Positions 31,087 through 32,373 of a DNA stretch of 32,373 bases are shown here, piece after piece. Below the pieces are notes generated by a model. It had not been told where the DNA came from and ran no database searches. It saw only the letters and a program-made list of their open reading frames with translations. The first letter of the stretch is position 1, and each line of letters begins with the position of its first letter. The position numbers and the translations under genes are program-made. Location: positions 1-32,373 of the forward strand of contig DBOA01000115.1 of the NCBI GenBank assembly GCA_002299195.1. The letters run 5' to 3'. Source of the DNA: Sphingomonadales bacterium UBA658 (GTDB taxonomy: Bacteria; Pseudomonadota; Alphaproteobacteria; Sphingomonadales; Sphingomonadaceae).

Positions 31087-31167
31087 GATAGTCTCCTGAT
31101 AATGGGTTCAAGGATGCAATAGCTTGCCCCGCTTGCTTTGCAAGCGCGCTGCGCTAAACCAGCAACC

Positions 31168-32211
31168 GTGAGCCAAATTCCAATCAACGAACTGAACGAT
31201 CGCACGCGCGTCATCTTCCGGATGGTGGTCGAAAGCTATTTGGACAATGGCGCGCCCGTGGGGTCGCGAACGCTGTCCAAATTTGCCGGCCTGAATTTGT
31301 CGCCCGCCTCCATTCGCAATGTGATGCAGGATTTGGAAGAGGCTGGCTTGCTTGCCTCTCCGCACACCAGCGCTGGCCGCGTGCCCACCGAAAGCGGGCT
31401 TCGTCTTTTTGTCGACGGCATGATGCAGTCGGCTGAACCGTCAATGGAAGAACGCCGTGCGATTGAATCGCAAATCATAAGCGAGGGGCCAATTGAAGAA
31501 GCGTTGGCGGCGGCGACGTCGGTGTTGTCGGGGCTATCGGCCTGTGCCGGAATCGTGCTCGTCCCCAAACGCGATGCCGTGTTGAAGGCATTCAACTTTG
31601 CGCGTCTGTCGCCGACCCAAGTTTTGGCCATCATGGTAGGGTCCGACAACGGCGTCGAAAACCGGTTGGTTGCGATTGACCCAGCTGTTTCCGATTCGGC
31701 GTTGGTTGAGGCGTCCAATTATATCTCAGCGCGATTGTCGGGTTTGACCTTGTCAGAGGCGCTGGAGCATCTTGATCGCGAAATTCGGGCGGAGCAGGCG
31801 GAGCTTGATGCGGCAAGCCAGAAGCTCGTGCGCGATGGTCTGGCGATCTGGTCGCTCGATGCCACTGACCGGCCGGTGCTTATTGTGCGCGGTCAATCGA
31901 ACCTGATTGACGACGCCGCAGCGGCGGACCTTGACCGGGTGCGCCAGTTGCTCGACGAATTGGAAAGCAAGGAAGAAATCGCGCGTTTGGTCGACAGTGC
32001 CCGCGATGCGCAATCGACCCGCATCTTCATTGGTTCAGAGAATAATCTGTTCTCGCTGTCCGGCTCTTCAGTCATCGCTGCGCCTTATCGCGAGGCGGGT
32101 GGCAAGGTGGTCGGTGTCGTGGGCGTCATTGGCCCGACACGGCTCAATTACGCCCGCATCGTCCCGATGGTCGATTTCACGGCACAGGCGCTCAGCCGGC
32201 TAATAAAGTGA
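31168..32211 (+). CDS. hrcA: Heat-inducible transcription repressor HrcA
   Basis: Repressor of class I heat-shock genes; binds CIRCE operators, mainly before groESL, with help from GroEL. The 347 aa protein has the winged-helix start LNDRTRVIFRMVVESYLDNG, GSRTLSKFAGLNLSPASIRN (recognition helix), LEEAGLLASPHTSAGRVPTE and the C-terminal GVVGVIGPTRLNYARIVPMV, all diagnostic. Start GTG 31168 (MSQIPINELNDR) is preferred; the TTG at 31138 would add ten residues rich in Cys/Arg. No clear ribosome-binding site is visible. I found no CIRCE palindrome upstream, so it is probably not autoregulated through CIRCE. Confidence 0.95.
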   Translation: MSQIPINELNDRTRVIFRMVVESYLDNGAPVGSRTLSKFAGLNLSPASIRNVMQDLEEAGLLASPHTSAGRVPTESGLRLFVDGMMQSAEPSMEERRAIESQIISEGPIEEALAAATSVLSGLSACAGIVLVPKRDAVLKAFNFARLSPTQVLAIMVGSDNGVENRLVAIDPAVSDSALVEASNYISARLSGLTLSEALEHLDREIRAEQAELDAASQKLVRDGLAIWSLDATDRPVLIVRGQSNLIDDAAAADLDRVRQLLDELESKEEIARLVDSARDAQSTRIFIGSENNLFSLSGSSVIAAPYREAGGKVVGVVGVIGPTRLNYARIVPMVDFTAQALSRLIK

Positions 32212-32218
32212 CGCACGG

Positions 32219-32246
32219 CTTGATGAAACCGAATTGGTTTCTATAT
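32219..32246 (+). promoter_or_regulatory. Candidate RpoH (sigma-32) promoter upstream of grpE
   Basis: CTTGAT (32219-32224), 16 nt, CTATAT (32241-32246) fits the alphaproteobacterial heat-shock pattern (CTTGA ... C-Y-TAT-N-T). The spacer contains a perfect inverted repeat, GAAACC (32225-32230) and GGTTTC (32236-32241), that could be an operator. It would give a leader of about 50 nt before grpE. It is the first place after hrcA where grpE could be transcribed separately. Confidence 0.5.
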
Positions 32247-32260
32247 GCGCAGTGCAACAG

Positions 32261-32276
32261 GCGGCATAAGTGCCGC
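32261..32276 (+). promoter_or_regulatory. Leader hairpin before grpE
   Basis: GCGGCA (32261-32266), loop TAAG, TGCCGC (32271-32276) is a perfect 6-bp stem with a 4-nt loop, 23 nt before the grpE start. It would lie in the 5' leader of the heat-shock transcript. It does not cover the start codon, so it is not an obvious RNA thermometer. Confidence 0.4.
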
Positions 32277-32299
32277 TACAATCATGGGTTAATTAGGTT

Positions 32300-32373
32300 A
32301 TGACGGACAAGAACACTCAATCCGCAGATGCAGCAGCAGAAAAGGAATTGGAAGGCGTGCCAGAGCATATGAA
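32300..32373 (+). CDS. grpE: Nucleotide exchange factor GrpE (partial, 5' end only)
   Basis: The frame from ATG 32300 is open to the window edge. It encodes an acidic, Ala/Glu-rich N-terminus (MTDKNTQSADAAAEKELEGV, then PEHMK). This composition matches the disordered N-terminal arm of GrpE, the exchange factor for DnaK. The hrcA-grpE order is widespread in bacteria, and the heat-shock-like promoter upstream agrees. Only 24 complete codons are visible, so the call depends mainly on context. The ribosome-binding site is weak (TTAGG very close to the ATG). Confidence 0.75.
   Translation, partial: MTDKNTQSADAAAEKELEGVPEHM

Noticed and set aside
31087..31167. CIRCE operator before hrcA
   Set aside because: The only inverted repeat (GCTTGC-TTT-GCAAGC) does not match the CIRCE arms or spacing.

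Overview
This window is ordinary core chromosome from an alphaproteobacterium, most likely a sphingomonad (Sphingopyxis/Sphingorhabdus-like). That placement is inferred from gene content and order: rpmH-rnpA-yidD-yidC, a cobA-DUF2849-cysI-DUF934-cysH sulfite operon, an atpHAGDC operon without the F0 genes, and hrcA followed by grpE. Moderate-to-high GC and several sphingomonad-style intergenic palindromes agree with it. I see no rRNA, tRNA, CRISPR array, prophage or insertion sequence. The only recombinase is a housekeeping XerC-type protein.

Layout. 1-1.9 kb (minus): yidC (cut by the window edge), yidD, rnpA and rpmH, with a promoter upstream of rpmH. 2.0-2.9 kb: a small PGPGW-type membrane protein, and a divergent hotdog thioesterase. 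2.9-6.8 kb (minus): a compact assimilatory sulfate/sulfite operon with siroheme methyltransferase, DUF2849, sulfite reductase, DUF934 and an Fe-S type APS/PAPS reductase. 6.9-8.3 kb (minus): selO. 8.35-11 kb (plus): a GT4 glycosyltransferase and a nitronate-monooxygenase-like flavoprotein with an extra cysteine cluster, ending in a strong hairpin. 11.1-13.5 kb (minus): amtB and a 2-hydroxyacid dehydrogenase. 13.6-14.1 kb (plus): a secreted SH3-like protein.

14.1-19.1 kb (minus): the F1 ATP synthase operon atpHAGDC. Its epsilon subunit is short, its beta subunit has a basic Lys/Ala/Pro tail, and a palindrome doublet lies between atpA and atpG. 19.3-20.6 kb (plus): a dienelactone hydrolase and an O6-alkylguanine methyltransferase. 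20.6-22.2 kb (minus): fmt-truA, divergent from recR-def (plus, to 23.5 kb). 23.5-24.7 kb (minus): an LpoA-like lipoprotein, divergent from rsmI-yraN-gshB-dedA (plus, 24.7-27.5 kb). 27.4-31.1 kb (minus): rph, rdgB, hemW and xerC, with two palindromic repeat loci in the gaps. 31.2-32.4 kb (plus): hrcA and the start of grpE, with a heat-shock-like promoter between them.

Functionally the window joins sulfur assimilation, ammonium uptake, ATP synthesis, translation start and protein maturation (fmt, def, truA, rsmI, rpmH, rnpA, rph), membrane protein insertion, DNA repair and heat-shock control. No clearly novel multi-gene system is visible. The best leads are the Cys-rich NMO-like protein, the two uncharacterised partners in the sulfite operon, the short epsilon/extended beta pair, and the dyads and palindrome pairs in the intergenic gaps.
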